Positions 44,001-54,627 of a stretch of 64,000 nt of DNA are shown here, piece after piece; the first letter of the stretch is position 1; each line of letters begins with the position of its first letter. Position numbers and translations under genes: made by a program. Origin of the DNA: Blastocladiella emersonii ATCC 22665 (Eukaryota > Blastocladiomycota > Blastocladiomycetes > Blastocladiales > Blastocladiaceae); assembly GCA_025594325.1 (NCBI GenBank), contig JANHCV010000008.1, positions 496,001 through 560,000 of the forward strand, written 5' to 3'. The notes beneath the pieces were generated by a model that saw only the letters and a list, made by a program, of their open reading frames with translations, did no database searches and was not told the origin of the DNA.

Positions 44001-44396
44001 CGTCAAGTGCACACAAGACTCGAGCTGCTCCGAAAACCACACCTGGCCCATCCCCAAGAAGAGGGACTCACGGTGCGGCGTTGGGGCAAATAGGAGCGCA
44101 TGCAAGATAAGAAGCGAGCGGGCAATCGGCTCTGGGCGCAAGTCGTTGAGCGCGAACGACATGGCGGCGTCCGAGCCCTTGCGCTTCGCCTCGATCAGCG
44201 TGTGCGCGACCGAGCGCAAGTCATGGAAGCCGCAGAGTAAGGCGTCAAGCTTGCGGCCGGGAATGCTCTCGTTGTGGTAGAGGAAGACGTCGGCGGCGCA
44301 CGAGTCGCGGTACGGATCGAAGGGGTCGGCCGGGTCGGCGAGCAGGACCGACGCGCTCGTCTGCGTAGGCATGAATTCGAGCTCTGATGATTCCAT
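41088..44396 (-). pseudogene. DUF4470-domain gene, copy A, one frameshift
   Basis: Exon 1 (44396-42854) encodes a DUF4470 domain: AADVFLYHNESIPGRKLDALL, LCGFHDLRSVAHTL, FALNDLRPEPIARSLLIL. A later stretch FDVVDTSTLADRCGDLNLLL resembles the methyltransferase-like part of fungal DUF4470 proteins. Exon 2 starts at 42789 and its frame is lost near 42470, where SVICVV is followed by a one-base shift; the second frame (from about 42465) runs to the stop at 41088. The intact paralogue at 50860-54205 is continuous through this point. DUF4470 also forms the N terminus of dynein assembly factor DNAAF3; the function of the fungal family is not known. It is divergently paired with SRG copy 10. Confidence 0.8.
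42790..42853 (-). other. Intron of DUF4470 copy A
   Basis: On the minus strand: GTCTGT donor, GACTAAC branch point, GTTGTAG acceptor, 64 nt, phase 1. Its position is identical to that of the intron in the paralogue. Confidence 0.85.
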
Positions 44397-44425
44397 TGCA
44401 GCAAGTCAGTTCATTCGATTGGCAT
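44394..44425 (-). promoter_or_regulatory. Start-site element of DUF4470 copy A (untranslated)
   Basis: The minus strand reads ATGCCAATCGAATGAACTGA then CTTGCTGCAATG. The last ATG is the gene start. The first ATG opens a 4-codon upstream frame (MPIE then TGA), so the match to the SRG element is at DNA level only. Confidence 0.75.
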
Positions 44426-44558
44426 GGATTGGTGAGTTCCGGGAGAGAAGGGGAGCGGCGAAGTGGAGGCAAGGCGACCGCGGAAACCGGTGGCGGTCCG
44501 GGATCAGGCGCGAAATGAGTGTCGCGTGCCCAGTTCGCTCTCTGACTCGCACACTCCC

Positions 44559-44603
44559 ATGAAGTAATCGAATGGAGCGCCCTTGTAACTTGCTGCAATA
44601 ATG
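44559..44603 (+). promoter_or_regulatory. Start-site element of SRG copy 10 (untranslated, uORF overlaps start)
   Basis: ATGAAGTAATCGAATGGAGC, then ACTTGCTGCAATAATG. The second ATG (44572) opens a 9-codon frame (MERPCNLLQ) whose TAA overlaps the main ATG at 44601 as TAATG. It faces the element of the DUF4470 gene, 133 bp away on the other strand. Confidence 0.7.
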
Positions 44604-45931
44604 GTTTATGACGATGGGGACCTGCGAGGCGAACTCGGCGAGCCCAGTGAGTACAGCTTGATTCAGCGCTGCGGCGCCCGGCTCAAACACATTCGGCTCG
44701 GCTTGCTCCACCGATTGTCCGGCACGTCGTGGGCGAGATCTCGCGCGTACTCGGACTCTGTCTCCACGTTCAATGGACGCGAACACCGCTCCACGCTTCC
44801 CGCGCGATCGCGCGGGCGCTCAAGATCACAATCCTGCTCACGTTCGAGGCCTCGCTGCGATTCGAGTACCGGCTCCCCGACACGTGGCCGAATCTTGGCT
44901 CAGCCCGTCTCTAGCGCGCAAACCTCGCCCGAGTCCAAACTCAAGCCCGAAAAACTCAATCGTACGCCTGTCAAATCGACGTCAGTCGAGTTCGCCAAGG
45001 TTGATCTGGAGTCCAAATCGGGGCGGGAGGAAATGCGCCGTTACCTCGACTCTCTCGAGAAACGCCTCGAGCCAGGCAATCTCGCGCGCGCCATTCTCGC
45101 TTACCGACGTGACCTGCCGCCACGCATCTACCACGCCTTCGCTGCTTTCCTCGACTGTGGCATGCCCGATGTCGCCGCTCGTACTGCGGTCCTCCATGCG
45201 CTTGATCCCGCCAGCCGCTCGCGTACGTTGAACGAATGGGTCGATCTCGCGCGCCGCAAAGACGAGTCGCTGGACAAGTTTGCGATCCGTTTTGAGCAAT
45301 GTATCATTGGGCTTGGTCCCTTGAATCTCGTGCGCACACGGCTTGATCTGCGCATTGCGTTTGTCGAGAAGGCGTTTGCCGAATTAGAAGACGAAGGGAC
45401 GATGTCCCAGATGCGGAAACTGGTTGTGCGGCCACGGTCGCTCAGTGACTTGCTGACGGCGGTGACTCAAGCTGTTACCGAGCTACCTTATGAGCAACGT
45501 GTTTGCTTGGCCGTGTCCCTCGCTGAGCAAGGAAGTAATGTCGCACCTGCATCGTCTTCTCCTGCTTCGCGACCAACACATTCGATCCCTGATCCCACAT
45601 GCGCCTTCTGTCGGCCGCTCGTCCAGCTGGAGAACCACGCGGTGAAGCCACACCTCTTCTCCGCGTGCAAGCGGTCCGCGATACAAACCTGATTGTGGGC
45701 GCCATCCATCAAGGGCTCCGCATTGCGCAGGTTCGCACAGCTTTCACCAAAGTGAGGCGAGCCTCGCACGCCACGATCGTGGACCAGTTTCACTCGGTCC
45801 TCAGCAAACTCCGCGCCGCGTCACCGTCCAACTACGCGGTCCCGCTTGCAGTGGGGTACCTCGAATCGTGCCTGCTGCTTGACTCGGAGCGGCTCGAGCA
45901 AATCTGGACCATCTTGTGTGGAATCGTCTGA
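44601..45931 (+). pseudogene. SRG family copy 10, one-base deletion near 45672
   Basis: The N-terminal box (RLKHIRLGLLHRLSGTSW) and a short RS tract are followed by a complete capsid-like domain: VDLESKSGREEMRRYL, GNLARAILAYRRDLPPRIYH, DESLDKFAIRFEQC, RIAFVEKAF. The motif CAFC...PHLFSAC has C-X2-C-X14-H-X4-C spacing. Immediately after it the frame closes at 45692, while the expected CKRVRDTNLIVGAI and the C-terminal domain (GYLESCLLLD) continue in another frame to 45931. One missing base near 45672 explains this. The truncated 363-residue product would still contain the capsid-like domain and the Cys/His motif. Confidence 0.75.
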
Positions 45932-46303
45932 GGATGGAATACTTAAAACAAACTTTTTTGTTGCCAAGCTTGATGTTCGTGTTCTCTTCTAATGTGTCTT
46001 CTCTTTCTCGATCGCGTTGTTGGTCTCGGCCGCTGCTGCGCTCGCAGAGGACCCTCCTTTCGATCACGTTCCCAACGGTAGAGTTCCCCGCACTCAAGTG
46101 CAGCTGGCCTGTTCGCTCGATTGAGGAGCCACAAGCCTGGATTTCCTGCTCGCTTTTCCAACGCAAGATTAGGTATTTACGGGGAGACCTGTGAGTGGGG
46201 CGAAAACCAGCGCGCCAAACATGGGCACGTGAGGGCGCCACCCTCCCGTTTTCAAGCCGAAACGACGTCGCGCGGACTCCGCGCTCCCCAAACCGGACCA
46301 GCC
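45932..46303. other. Spacer between SRG copy 10 and F-box-like copy B
   Basis: No supported gene. A T-rich 3' flank follows the copy 10 stop. A frame continuous with the next gene reaches back to 46121 but precedes the start element and is not conserved in copy A. Confidence 0.4.
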
Positions 46304-48664
46304 ATGAAGCATAAAGAGACTCCCATGAATCAAGACTTGATGCATTCCGCCCGTGAGGCCGACCCGATGCCCTGTCTGAGCCTGTGTGACTTACCATCGG
46401 GTTTGCTTGTTGCCGTGTTGCAGCTCGCGCAGCCCCGCGACGGCGTGCCGGCTGCGTCTCGTGAGCTGGAGAGCGCGGCGGCAGATCCAACCTTGCAACG
46501 TTTATGGACCTATTTGCGTATGACGCCGTGGCTCAAGAGCGCACTCGATCAGTTTGCTGTTTCCGAGGACGAGGAGCCTCCTCGGACTGACCTCGTTGGT
46601 TATCTCGAACGCTCCAAGTCAAATGCGCCGCATTACCCCAATGACCGCCTCTTTCGCGCAGCTTCAGCGCTCTTTCTCCATCGTATGCAGCCTCAGCTGG
46701 CGAACATGGACCAACTTAACGCTCTTGTCACATCACACGTGTGTGACGACGATTACTCGTCCAACGACTATGCCAGCGACGGTGGCTCTGACAGCGCTTC
46801 CGACGACGTTGATGACACCGCCGCCTCGGTTGACTGGTTCCTTGACGCTCTTGAAAATGGGTCGTGTCGTCCGCCGTATAATCACGACGGTATCGTGTCT
46901 CGACGTTCCTGTCTACTCGCAAGTGTGCCTCTTGGTTGCCGCACTTGTGAGCGGCAATGCTTCAGCGACCCCCGAAATGCTCCGGGATACACTCGCGCAG
47001 GCCCCTGCGCTGCTCGCGGTTACCCGCGGCGACTGGCTCTCTGAGCACTGCCCGTCCACTGGTTTCTCCAAGGCCCTCATCAAATAGTTTATGGAGCCAA
47101 TCAGTCTTCTCTCGTACCTCACGATTTTCGCCATCTATATCTGGAACCCCAAGTTCCTCAACGGGCTCACCGAGCTTGATGTCACGGTCGACGTGACCGC
47201 CCTCCGCCGTGGATTCACGGAACTTCTGCCTGGCTTCCCGCCATACAACCCAAAGGTGATGGCTGCCGCTGACGTCACCCGCCCACTCAACTGGCTGCTC
47301 GGCTTGCCCAAAGTTGTTGACAGCATGATCGAGGCGAGCTACCCTTACACTCCTCTCAGCTCGCCATTGAAGCTCGCCCATGCGCTTGCGCTCGCCATAT
47401 CTCCTGATCGGATGTTTGCCGGTATTGGGCCAAAACAGCGCGCCGATCTCGTACTCATGGCGCGCCGGAATCGCGACGCACCGGATATCCTCGCGGTGCT
47501 CAGCAGTAGCAATAGTCTCGAGCTCGAGACCCTTGCGCATCTCTTGCCCCGCGCCATCACCGAGTGGGGTGCCCGCAGCCTCGGCGGGTTCAAGAATCAG
47601 ATGGTCGAGCTGGCGGGTGCGCAGCTCTCTAATGTTGTCGCCCGTGGCACGTTCGTTGTTTCCTGTGGACGAATTGCTGAGCTGACTCTGTTTCTCTCGT
47701 AGCCTTCTAACTCACTCTCACGGCTTCCAATTTCTCGCAAGGCATGCCGCTTGCCAAACCACGCGACTTTCTCAAATTTGTGCTTGAGGACCTGCCCGAC
47801 CAGCGCCCCTCGCTCTTCACGAAGTCTGCTGAATGCATCACCACGGGTCGCGATCCGAGCTCCAGAACACATGAAGGCGCGCCGCTCGATCCACGGAATA
47901 GCTTCATAGCCGTTTTCGGCGACACGAGCCGTGATCCCCTCAAAATCACGCTGCTATGCGACCTCTCTGCTCTCACCATCTTACACACGCCCGTTGCCGC
48001 GTGCAGCGTTTACATCTCCATTTGCTGGCTGGTCGTCGCCTGGCTTCAGAACCCTGTGATGTGTTCCTACACGCTTCGCCAGCTCGAAGCGTCTCCGTTT
48101 CTCGCACCAATTCTTCTTGCGATAATGGTTGAGGCGCAGCTTCATGACGGACTTCCGGTTCACGCGAACTTTATCGTTGGGGCTGATGGCGCGCAGTCGT
48201 GTGACCAGTGTCCGCTTTGGAGCCAGCGGCCTTGGTTCGCAACCGTGTCCGACCTTCCCACTTTGGGCAGCGGACGTTCGCAGCGCCCCGACTTTGGCAA
48301 GGCGACGCTTCGCAAACGGATCATCGAGCCGGACTTCCTCCGTTCGCATCACAAGGACGAAGTCCACTCCGAAAAACTCAGCCAGATCCCCGTAGTGTGC
48401 TCCTCGCATGTCGTGGCGCGCCCTCAGCACGAGCTCGTCCGCGCGTTCGTTCTAACCGATCTCGGCTCAGTCCTTGACATGCTCGAGGGCAGCAGCACCT
48501 TGATCACGGATGACTTCTGGCGCCTTGTCCCCGACGGCGCGCTGGACCTGGTCCGCGATCGTGCTTGGGTCCAGCGGGCCATCGCCGAGTGCAAGCACGC
48601 GTCCCGCACAGTCTGCATCGAGCAGCTCAAGCGCGTTGCTCCAATTGGGTCGGCGTCGGAGTGA
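46304..48664 (+). pseudogene. F-box-like gene, copy B, broken
   Basis: It starts MKHKETPMNQDLMHSA in the diverged start element and keeps the F-box-like segment (LPSGLLVAVLQLAQPRDGVPA). Frame changes near 46880, and TAG at 47085-47087 stands where copy A has Arg/Phe (ALIK then FMEPISLLSYL). The intron donor of copy A (GTGCGT) is not conserved, and a TAA follows the presumed acceptor region near 47710. The C-terminal frame 47744-48664 (MPLAKPRDFLKFVLEDLP to KRVAPIGSASE) is open and colinear with exon 2 of copy A, including a Cys pair CDQCPLW. An insertion of acidic Asp/Ser residues (46740-46830) is unique to this copy. Confidence 0.75.
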
Positions 48665-48993
48665 AATGGAATGATGCCGCGGGGATGCGCCTTGTATATT
48701 TTGATAATTGACTCGCTCGTTTGCTTGCCTCGAAACATGTCGAGCTTCTGCCTGGACTAAGAAAGTGCGGGCGGCAATCGCGTAAGCTTGCATACGTAGA
48801 TCTAAAATGCATGCTGAGATACCAAATTGAGGCTGGGTCGACCTGAATACCTAGGGTGAGGCCGCGTTCGCGTTAGCTGCGAGACGCGTCGATCAATCAT
48901 GTGATGTGACGTGGTAGCGGCGTCGCTTCGCTGAGTGCAGCAACTCGTCGCAGACGAGCCGCTCTGCTGCGAACGGTTCAGAATACCCTTTCA
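48665..48993. promoter_or_regulatory. 3' flank of F-box-like copy B and promoter of LRR copy B
   Basis: It shares GCTGCGAGACGCGTC and ATCAATCATGTGAT with the region behind copy A (24440-24478). ACGCGT is at 48884-48889, 105 bp before the LRR start. No gene seen. Confidence 0.5.
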
Positions 48994-50455
48994 ATGAATC
49001 CAATGGAAAATCAACTACCTGCATTGCCGTTTGCAATCCTCGAAGCTATCCTGTGTGCGGCTGTTGCGCTCCATGGTCCGAGCGAGCTAGACGGACTCCC
49101 CAAGTTCGGGCGCGTCATGCCGCGAGCGTGTGCCCCCAAGGTTCACCTCGCAATCCGTCGGCAGCTACTCTTGCGCATTTCCGTGGACGAAGCTACTTCT
49201 CAGGGCCGCGTCGACGTGCTTGAAGCATGGCGGCAGTCGGGCTTCCCGCTCAGCTACTCTCGAAAGACTTTTGATGACGTGGGTTCGTTCGAGGCTCTTG
49301 ATTGGTGGTATCGCTCGGATCTTCCAATGCCAGAGGATGCGAACCGTTATCCGGTCAAAGTCGCCGTTTACTTCACGGGCCTGGTTAACACGACGAGTGC
49401 ATTGGTGCGCTGTTGCGATTTAGTTTCGATCTGAACCGGGACTCACTATTGCGACTCCACAGGAACTCACCCGCGAGGGCGAGGAGGTCGGCGATGATGT
49501 CGCGAAAAAGGTTGCAGCCGAGCTTTCTTCAATGCGGCAAAACTCGTGCGTGCTCAACCGATTTCGGATAACCGATACCGGTGCAGCCGCGATTTCCAAA
49601 GCCCTGGCAGTCAATCACACGATCAAACTCGTTGAAATCGCCTATTGCTCGCTGACTTATCCGCTGCTGTCCTTGCTACGCCTCCCCGTCACCATCACGC
49701 GCCTCATCCTGAGGGGAAACTGGGTGTTCACGGGCGCAGGAAGCTCTCGCTTGACGAGCGCGTCCGCGCTCCCATCCAATCTCGAACGGCTTACTATTTT
49801 GGGGGACAGTTATGTGAGCGACTCAGACGCCGAGTCGTTCTTCCGCCAGCTCCCACCGTCACTCAAGGTGCTCAAGTTGTCCGCCAATCGCTTTGATCGC
49901 GACTTCGACTTCTCATGCAGCCTTGGACAACACTTCCCGCCCGGTCTGCGCATGCTTGACTTGTGCCGGTCCTCGCTCCATTCTTGCGATTTGACTGGGC
50001 TTTTTAGTTCCCTACCAGCAAGGCTCGCCCACCTCAGACTCGCTGAGAACAAGCTTGACTATTCTGGCGCCAAGTGTCTCGCGCGGCATCTCCCGCCTGG
50101 ACTTGTTAAACTCGACATCAGCCGAAACGGGATTGGCGACGCTGGTGTCGCTGCCCTTGCGCCGCGTCTCCCAGGGACCTTACAAGGACTCGATGTTGGC
50201 TATGTGGACTTGACCGACCTTGGCGTCGATGTGCTGATCTCACACGCTCCTTGCAATCTCACCTGGCTGGTCTTGGACGGGGCCGAGCTCACGATCGAGT
50301 CCGTCGGGGTAATTCTTGGACAACTTCCTCCACGACTAGAACGTCTATCAATGACCCACTTGTTCGGCGAGGCAGCTGACCCCAGCTTTATTCAGGAATG
50401 TCGTCTGCGGGTGCCTGAAGGCATTGACTATCAAATCTCCTCAAGTGATACGTGA
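48994..50455 (+). CDS. LRR protein, copy B, two exons
   Basis: Exons 48994-49404 and 49463-50455 give 467 residues. The N-terminal part has an F-box-like LPFAILEAIL and the pattern VLEAWRQSGFPLSYSRKTFD, then FEALDWWYRSDLPMP, characteristic of the LxWW modules seen in this gene family. The C-terminal 300 residues are leucine-rich repeats (NLERLTILGDSY, SLKVLKLSANRF, RLAHLRLAENKL, GLVKLDISRNGI, TLQGLDVGYVDL). The 58-nt intron removes an otherwise apparent frameshift, and the joined sequence aligns with copy A. The start lies in the conserved element (ATGAATCCAATGGAAAATCA then CTACCTGCA). Confidence 0.75.
49405..49462 (+). other. Intron of LRR copy B
   Basis: GTGCGC donor, ACTCAC branch-like sequence, CCACAG acceptor, 58 nt, phase 0. 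Joined codons read TTSAL-ELTREGEEV. Confidence 0.7.
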
Positions 50456-50859
50456 GCTATCGGTAGAATCATGCGAGCAAAATATATCTGCGGGGCTCCA
50501 CCCATGACTTGCATTCCGTCGACTGAGGGATAAATGCGTCAATCCTTTGGTCCGGTTAGCGAGCGAGCAGTCTACGTAACCGGTCGATCCTCCAACTCGA
50601 AAACGTATGACTGTTAAGAACGAAACAAGCTGCAAACCTGCTCGCCGCCGAGCACGTTGGCCCGAACTTGGCTCGGGAGAATTCCTGACTGAGTGATGTG
50701 CGTATCATTTCCCAAACTAGCCCCGAAGAGATCGGCAATACTGGGACTCATATGTTTGGCAAGGAAACACACCAACTCGCGGCGCATTCCGAACTCAGGA
50801 CAAGCAGCGGTTTTCTAGCCAAAGTGCAAGAATAAAGTGTATCAAATCGTTCGGCCAGT
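50456..50859. other. Convergent intergenic region
   Basis: It lies between the 3' ends of LRR copy B (plus) and DUF4470 copy B (minus). No supported gene. An AATAAA occurs on the plus strand near 50831, too far from the LRR stop to assign. Confidence 0.4.
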
Positions 50860-53800
50860 CTACTCCTTTGCCTTGCAGTTGTCAAAGTAGGTCGGGAACA
50901 GCGACAGCAGCAGAGCGTGCTTGAGCTCGCCCTTGAGACTCTCGAACGCCGTCGCCGTGGCCGGCGCGACCTTGGCCATGCCTGACTTGGTCTGCGGGAA
51001 CTGGTTGATGTCAGGCAGCGAGCGATCGACCATGGCAGTGTGGCAGTACTCGAGATACTCGGCCACGGCGTCGCTGTACCCGCCGGGCCAGTTGATGGCC
51101 GAGAAGGTCTGCTCGCACGCGCGGCTGTAGGCGTTCTCTGTCTTCTCGATCAGCTTGCGCAGCTTCTGCCCCGCCGCGCGAGCCGCGGGCGACGCGGCCT
51201 TGGTCGAGAGCGGCGGCACGTACACATAGCTGACGTCGAGCACGGGCGTGATACCGATCCCCTTGCCCTGCGGCGGGAGCACGGCGGGCCGGTGCACGAA
51301 GAGGACGGCGACGAGGCCGCGCGGCCCGCTGCTCTGGATCTTGACCACGAACGCGCCGGATCTGCTCGTCGTGCACTCGAAGAGCTTCGTAATCACGTCC
51401 TTGAGCAGCCGCGCGTGCCACTCGCCGGCGCGGCCCGGCAAAGGCGCAGTCAGCGCCTTGGTGGGGCGAGACGCTTCGCTTGGCCATTCATCGCTCGTGT
51501 ACATTTTGTTGAGCGCGGCGCGATAGACGGTCTCCATGAACGCGGAAACAGGCGGGCCGCACTCGGGGACGGGCAGCGGCGCATGGCGCGGGATCGGCGG
51601 ACCGAGGCCAAGTGCAGGGACGACGGAGTGCGAGACCTTCTGAACCGTGACGGTCACGCACCGCGACTTGACGTCGACTTTGACGTCCGTCGCGATGCCC
51701 GGGTACGGCAGCTGGTATGTGTGCACGTTTCCGTTGATGAGTAGCGCCACAGTGCCGCGGTACTGCCCAAGATCGCGCTCAGGAACAAGTTTGACGGAAA
51801 GCTTGCTGCGGAAGCGAGAGAGCTCGAGGGCGAGTTTGAGACGAGAATCATCAAGGTCGACGACCTCGCCGACGATAGAGAGGCGCGTCGGTAGTGAGCG
51901 CGAGGCAGTTTTGACCCGATTCGCCGCGTCAGTAGCGGACGCAGCGGAAGCCATGATTCCGCGAACCGCGCCCTGAACAAGCTTGACGGGGACGCGGATC
52001 ACGATGGCCACCTTCATGTTGTAAGCGATGATTGGGAGATGGGCGTGATGGCCAACGATAGCGTTCACCTCGTTTGCGATACAAACCCACTTGGCTGCGA
52101 CGTCAAAAACGTCGGACAGGTCGAGTGCAGGTCGCGCCCAAAGAGAGAAGCGGGGTTTGGTCGTCGGCGAAGGCTCGGCGTCACACGCCTCCATGTACCA
52201 AAGTACTCTGATTGTCCCACAAACCTCGTCGTAAGCGTGGCAAATCGCTTGGTGCCACTTTGGCTTGAGGCCCTCGCCTTGGCTCACGACGCAGATCACA
52301 GACGTCGGGTGCGAGTTGGGAAGCAGCACGAAATTAGCGTGGGCCTGACAAACTTTCGGGAGTTCCTTGATATCTGCGGCATTCGATTCCGAGACACTGG
52401 AAGCGAAGCTGAATCCATGAGCCCGCGCAAGGAAGCCACACTCGGGGTTCAACTCGTCAAGGAAACCCAAGTCGACCAGGTCCTGCTTACGGACATGGGT
52501 GAGGTTGTCACACGGCCACGGAAGCTGGGTGTAAGGCTCAACACCGGAGAAGACGAGTCTTCGTGCCGCAAAAGCATATGCAAGAAGTTTGGCGGGAAAC
52601 GCCCAAGTCGTGAACGATCCACCTAAATTGTTGCACGAGTTAGTATGCGCCAGACAGAGTGGGTAATGAAGATGGCGAACCTTGAGCAAAGGAGGTGCGA
52701 TCATCCATGCGGTTCAGCTTCGAGGTGAAGCGAACAATCTGAGACCAGTGATGGTTGGATTCGGCTGCAAGGAGAGCAATTGGCGCGTTGGGGACATTCA
52801 CCTTGAAAAAGGTGCTTCGACGATACAGCAACAGCGAAGCTAGCTCGACGATGTCGAACGAGAACGGCCGGACGTGGGCAGCCCAATGGTCCAAGGTGCG
52901 GGGAGCTTGCTCCCATAGCGTGACGCCGAAAAGAACGGGCAAGAGTGATGCAGGGAGGCTGTACCGAGCCTCGAGTGATTCCTCCATGGATGCCGGCGCC
53001 GTGTTACGCGATTTCGTGGCGCAGAGCTGCAAAAACGACCGGTCGCCCGCCGTCGGGTCGTTGTAATTGAGAAGCACGGACCCGTGAAGGAGCAGGTTCA
53101 GGTCACCGCAGCGGTCGGCGAGCGTGGAAGTGTCGACCACGTCGAATCGCTGCTCTGGATCCGCGGCGAGCTGCTCCATAACCGAAACCGCGTCGCCGAG
53201 AGCAAAAGTGAGCCGATGAGGAGATCCAGAACCAGCCGCGAACGCATCCGCCAGAGCTCCGAGCCAGGCGCTCAGCTGTCGAATCATCGACTTCTCGATC
53301 CGCTCGCGCGACACGTCGACAAAAAATCCCCGTGACTGCGTCGCAATAATCTTGGCCTCTCTCGACTTGGCACCGAAAAAGGTCGGGTTGGGGAAGCGTC
53401 CCGAGTCCTTGACCAGAAAGAACGAGTTGGCATGGACAAGACGCTCGACCTCGCACCGTGTGCGCGCCTCGTCGACCTGGCCGATATCGCGTTGACAGTC
53501 AAAGAACACGGAGCAGGTGGCGCGAAATGCCAAGACGTCTTTCAGCCGCCAGCGGCTGTGCTCGCAGTCTCCGCTCGTGCACCCAGTATGTGCTTCTTCG
53601 AAGCAGGTAATTCGACGGTGTTGAGGCGCAAGCGTGTCAAGCAGAGCGGTTCGTGTCTCGCCTCGCTCGTGCGAGGTGCAAGAACTGTCGAATTGACTAA
53701 TCCAGCGACTCAGGCAACTGCGGATCGATTGCTGGGCAGTATCGTCAGCGATGCGTACGGGTGATGACGACGTAAGCCAGTCAGTCGTGAGGCAGTTGAG

Positions 53801-54205
53801 CATTTGATAGCCCCAGAACATGGCTGCAGGTCGATCGAGGTGCTCGGAGAACCAGAGCTGTCCAATGTGGCGGTCTAGAGTGGCGGGATCCAGCTTCGAA
53901 TGTGCGAGTACGTGTAAAATGAGGAGAGAACGAGCAATCTGCTCCGGGCGCAGGGCGTTGAGCGTGAAGGACATGGCGGCGCGCGAGCCCTTGCGCTTTG
54001 CCTCAGCGAGCGTGTGCGCGACCGAGCGCAAGTCATGGAATCCGCATAGCAGCGCGCTCAGCTTGCGCTCGGGGATGCTGGCATCGTGATAGAGAAAGAC
54101 GTCGGCGGCGCAAGAGTCGCGGAACGGGTCGAAGTGGTCAGCCGGGTCGGCGAGTAGGACCGACGCGCTCGTCTGCGTTGGGACGAATTCAGGCGCTGAT
54201 CCCAT
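50860..54205 (-). CDS. DUF4470-domain protein, copy B, intact
   Basis: Exons 54205-52681 and 52622-50860 give 1095 residues. Residues about 25-120 are the DUF4470 domain (AADVFLYHDASIPERKLSALL, CGFHDLRSVAHTLAEAKRKG, FTLNALRPEQIARSLLIL). A Cys/His-rich patch is near residue 190 (CTSGDCEHSR). FDVVDTSTLADRCGDLNLLL near residue 360 resembles the nucleotide-binding methyltransferase-like fold of the family. Exon 2 holds a beta-rich middle and a C-terminal helical region (RAAGQKLRKLIEKTENAYSR, AEYLEYCHTAMVDRSLPDIN). It is intact, unlike copy A. It is divergently paired with SRG copy 11. Role unknown. Confidence 0.85.
52623..52680 (-). other. Intron of DUF4470 copy B
   Basis: On the minus strand: GTTCGC donor, perfect TACTAAC branch point, ATTTAG acceptor, 58 nt, phase 1. 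Splicing gives AQGGSFTTW, matching AQGGSFVAP-type sequence in copy A. Confidence 0.9.
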
Positions 54206-54234
54206 TGCAAGATGTTATTTCATCAGCTAATCAT
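54203..54234 (-). promoter_or_regulatory. Start-site element of DUF4470 copy B (untranslated)
   Basis: The minus strand reads ATGATTAGCTGATGAAATAA then CATCTTGCAATG; the last ATG is the gene start. The first ATG has a 3-codon frame. Confidence 0.6.
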
Positions 54235-54550
54235 GCAAGTGCGAGGAACAGGATGGCTTGAGGCGGGACGACGGCGTGAGAAGTGGGTGCGACGCGTCGC
54301 GTTCCGTGCTCAACGCCCTCACGTGCTTTTTACGCGTTCCGCAAACCTCTCTCCCCTCCGCTCGCCTGAGCCGAGCTTGGACTCCGTAACTGATTCAACT
54401 CTTGCCATTAACGCTCAAATGTGTGGAAGGCAAAGGCGCCCAAGTAAATCTGCGCTGTTCGGGTAAACTGACGCGAGAACGACGCGTCGCGCCACTTCAC
54501 GCCAGGAGTTCGGTTCACACGCGTCGTCGTCTCTCTCATACATCGCAACC
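54235..54550. promoter_or_regulatory. Divergent promoter between DUF4470 copy B and SRG copy 11
   Basis: It contains three ACGCGT hexamers (54292-54297, 54482-54487, 54519-54524) and no supported gene. Confidence 0.45.
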
Positions 54551-54627
54551 ATGGAAGAAAAGAATGAATTATACGCTGTATCACTTGCTCCGGGCAGCTT
54601 GATGAGATTCCCAGGCCGGTTGACGAC

